Assembly: GCA_946222055.1 (NCBI GenBank)
Contig: CAMIEW010000030.1
Coordinates: 1-7,999 of the forward strand
Source: an uncultured Porphyromonas sp.
Lineage (GTDB): Bacteria; Bacteroidota; Bacteroidia; Bacteroidales; Porphyromonadaceae
Direction of reading: 5' to 3'
DNA length: 7,999 nucleotides
How positions within the stretch are numbered: the stretch's first letter is position 1; every line of letters starts with the position of its first letter. A model generated the notes under the pieces. It made no database searches. It was not told where the DNA came from and saw only the letters and a program-made list of their open reading frames with translations. This document shows, piece after piece, positions 7,210 through 7,999 of this stretch. A program made the translations under genes and the position numbers.

Positions 7210-7938
7210 ATGTCCGTCTTCCACATGAAAGGTTTCGATCTCGAGCAGGGTGAAGCAGCTATGAAGGTGGGTACCGACGGCACTGTGCTGGGTGCTTACA
7301 CCATTGAGTGGATGAGGAAGAAGCTCATCCGGCCTCGACTGATCCTTGATGTAGGGACCGGGACTGGAGTCATCGCGCTGATGCTGGCTCAGATGTTTCC
7401 CTCCGCAGAGGTTCATGCTATCGAGATAGACCATGGTGCGGCAGAGACTGCAAGGCGTAATTTCTCTCACTCTCCTTTCTCGTCCCGACTTCGACTCACC
7501 GAGGGAGACTACGGCTCAGTCAGAGCAGAGGACCTGACCGACCGGTATGACCTGATCATCAGTAACCCACCCTACCACAACGGGAGCTACCTCCCCGGTG
7601 ATGAGCGGCGACAGATCGCCCGACACAGTGGGACTCTGGCCCCGGAGGTACTCTTTGGTATCTCCTCAGAGCTCCTGTCTCCGAGAGGGTACATCGCAGT
7701 GGTTTTGCCATCGAGTGAGCTGCCCCTCTACGATTGTACAGCGACATCCTTCGGGCTGCAGATGGTTCACCGCTGTCTCATCCAGACCGTCACCGGTAAG
7801 GCTTGTAAGCGAGTCATAGGGCTATGGGTCGGCGGAGAGAGGATCGACTGCACGGAGGAGCTACTTACCATCTCCACACGAGATGGGTACAGCGACCGAT
7901 ATGCGGAGCTGATGCGGGACTTTCTAACGATATTTTGA
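7210..7938 (+). CDS. trmN6: tRNA1(Val) (adenine(37)-N6)-methyltransferase TrmN6 (YfiC family)
   Basis: SAM-dependent enzyme that methylates N6 of A37 in tRNA1(Val). The 242-aa length fits the family (E. coli YfiC is 245). The diagnostic N-terminal segment AMKVGTDGTVLGAY (17-30) is present, then the Rossmann SAM-binding motif LDVGTGTGVIAL (46-57), an acidic residue at the end of strand 2 (AIEIDHG) and the amino-methyltransferase motif NPPY (119-122), here followed by His rather than the commoner Phe. The MKVGTDG segment separates it from PrmC/HemK and RlmF-type NPPY enzymes. ATG 7210 is 21 nt after the metK stop; no terminator or -7 element intervenes, so co-transcription with metK is likely, putting a SAM consumer under the same leader as the SAM producer. 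tRNA target is by family, not shown here. Confidence 0.92.
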   Translation: MSVFHMKGFDLEQGEAAMKVGTDGTVLGAYTIEWMRKKLIRPRLILDVGTGTGVIALMLAQMFPSAEVHAIEIDHGAAETARRNFSHSPFSSRLRLTEGDYGSVRAEDLTDRYDLIISNPPYHNGSYLPGDERRQIARHSGTLAPEVLFGISSELLSPRGYIAVVLPSSELPLYDCTATSFGLQMVHRCLIQTVTGKACKRVIGLWVGGERIDCTEELLTISTRDGYSDRYAELMRDFLTIF

Positions 7939-7970
7939 TCAGGGAGGTGGCATAAGCACATACTTTATGG

Positions 7971-7978
7971 TAAATTTG
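7971..7978 (+). promoter_or_regulatory. Putative -7 element for a gene beyond the right edge
   Basis: TAAATTTG matches TAnnTTTG exactly in the AT-rich spacer after trmN6, with TGG at 7948-7950 (20-bp gap) as a weak -33 candidate. The predicted start would fall near 7983-7987. The gene it would serve is outside the window, so the call depends on motif and intergenic position only. Confidence 0.45.
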
Positions 7979-7999
7979 TTTTTTAATCTCAGGAACGTA

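Noticed and set aside
7559..7961. Minus-strand and alternate plus-strand frames inside trmN6
   Set aside because: They overlap the conserved NPPY region of trmN6 and have no family features of their own.

Overview
The window looks like chromosomal, housekeeping DNA from a member of the Bacteroidetes, most likely the order Bacteroidales and possibly near Porphyromonas. The evidence is the TsaD variant (GGNSQ in place of the usual GGHTQ), the repeated TAnnTTTG -7 promoter elements, the general lack of strong Shine-Dalgarno sequences, and the character of the proteins. The genus is an inference, since there is no rRNA or other marker gene. All genes lie on the plus strand, and I see no insertion sequence, phage gene, CRISPR array, tRNA or rRNA.

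Layout. (1) 1-2132: the 3' part of clpC, an AAA+ unfoldase of the ClpCP protease. Its frame is open to the left edge, so the N-domain lies outside the window. (2) 2150-2197: an inverted repeat that probably terminates clpC, followed by a TATCTTTG -7 element. (3) 2263-5380: a tight probable operon of tsaD (tRNA t6A37 synthesis), a stand-alone pncC/CinA C-terminal amidase (NAD by-product recycling) and a short recQ helicase without an HRDC domain. pncC and recQ overlap by ATGA. (4) 5381-5889: a 509-bp non-coding region, the most unusual part of the window. It holds four 16-bp near-palindromes spaced exactly 22 bp apart (5499-5580), a Bacteroidetes-type promoter (TACCTTTG, 5670-5677), an RNA pseudoknot that matches the SAM-II riboswitch pattern (about 5686-5739), and about 150 nt more leader before the next gene. 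(5) 5890-7188: metK, S-adenosylmethionine synthetase. (6) 7210-7938: trmN6, a SAM-dependent methyltransferase for tRNA1(Val) A37, probably co-transcribed with metK. (7) 7939-7999: a spacer with another TAnnTTTG element, presumably for a gene beyond the right edge.

How it fits together. metK makes SAM, and the leader upstream of it carries a SAM-II-like aptamer beginning almost at the predicted transcription start, so feedback by SAM is the natural model. The downstream trmN6 consumes SAM and would share this control. What does not fit the textbook SAM-II arrangement is that the purine-rich GGG engaged by the pseudoknot is about 150 nt upstream of the metK start, so the output mechanism is open. 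The four-palindrome array upstream of the promoter has no identified function and is the best candidate here for an undescribed regulatory element.
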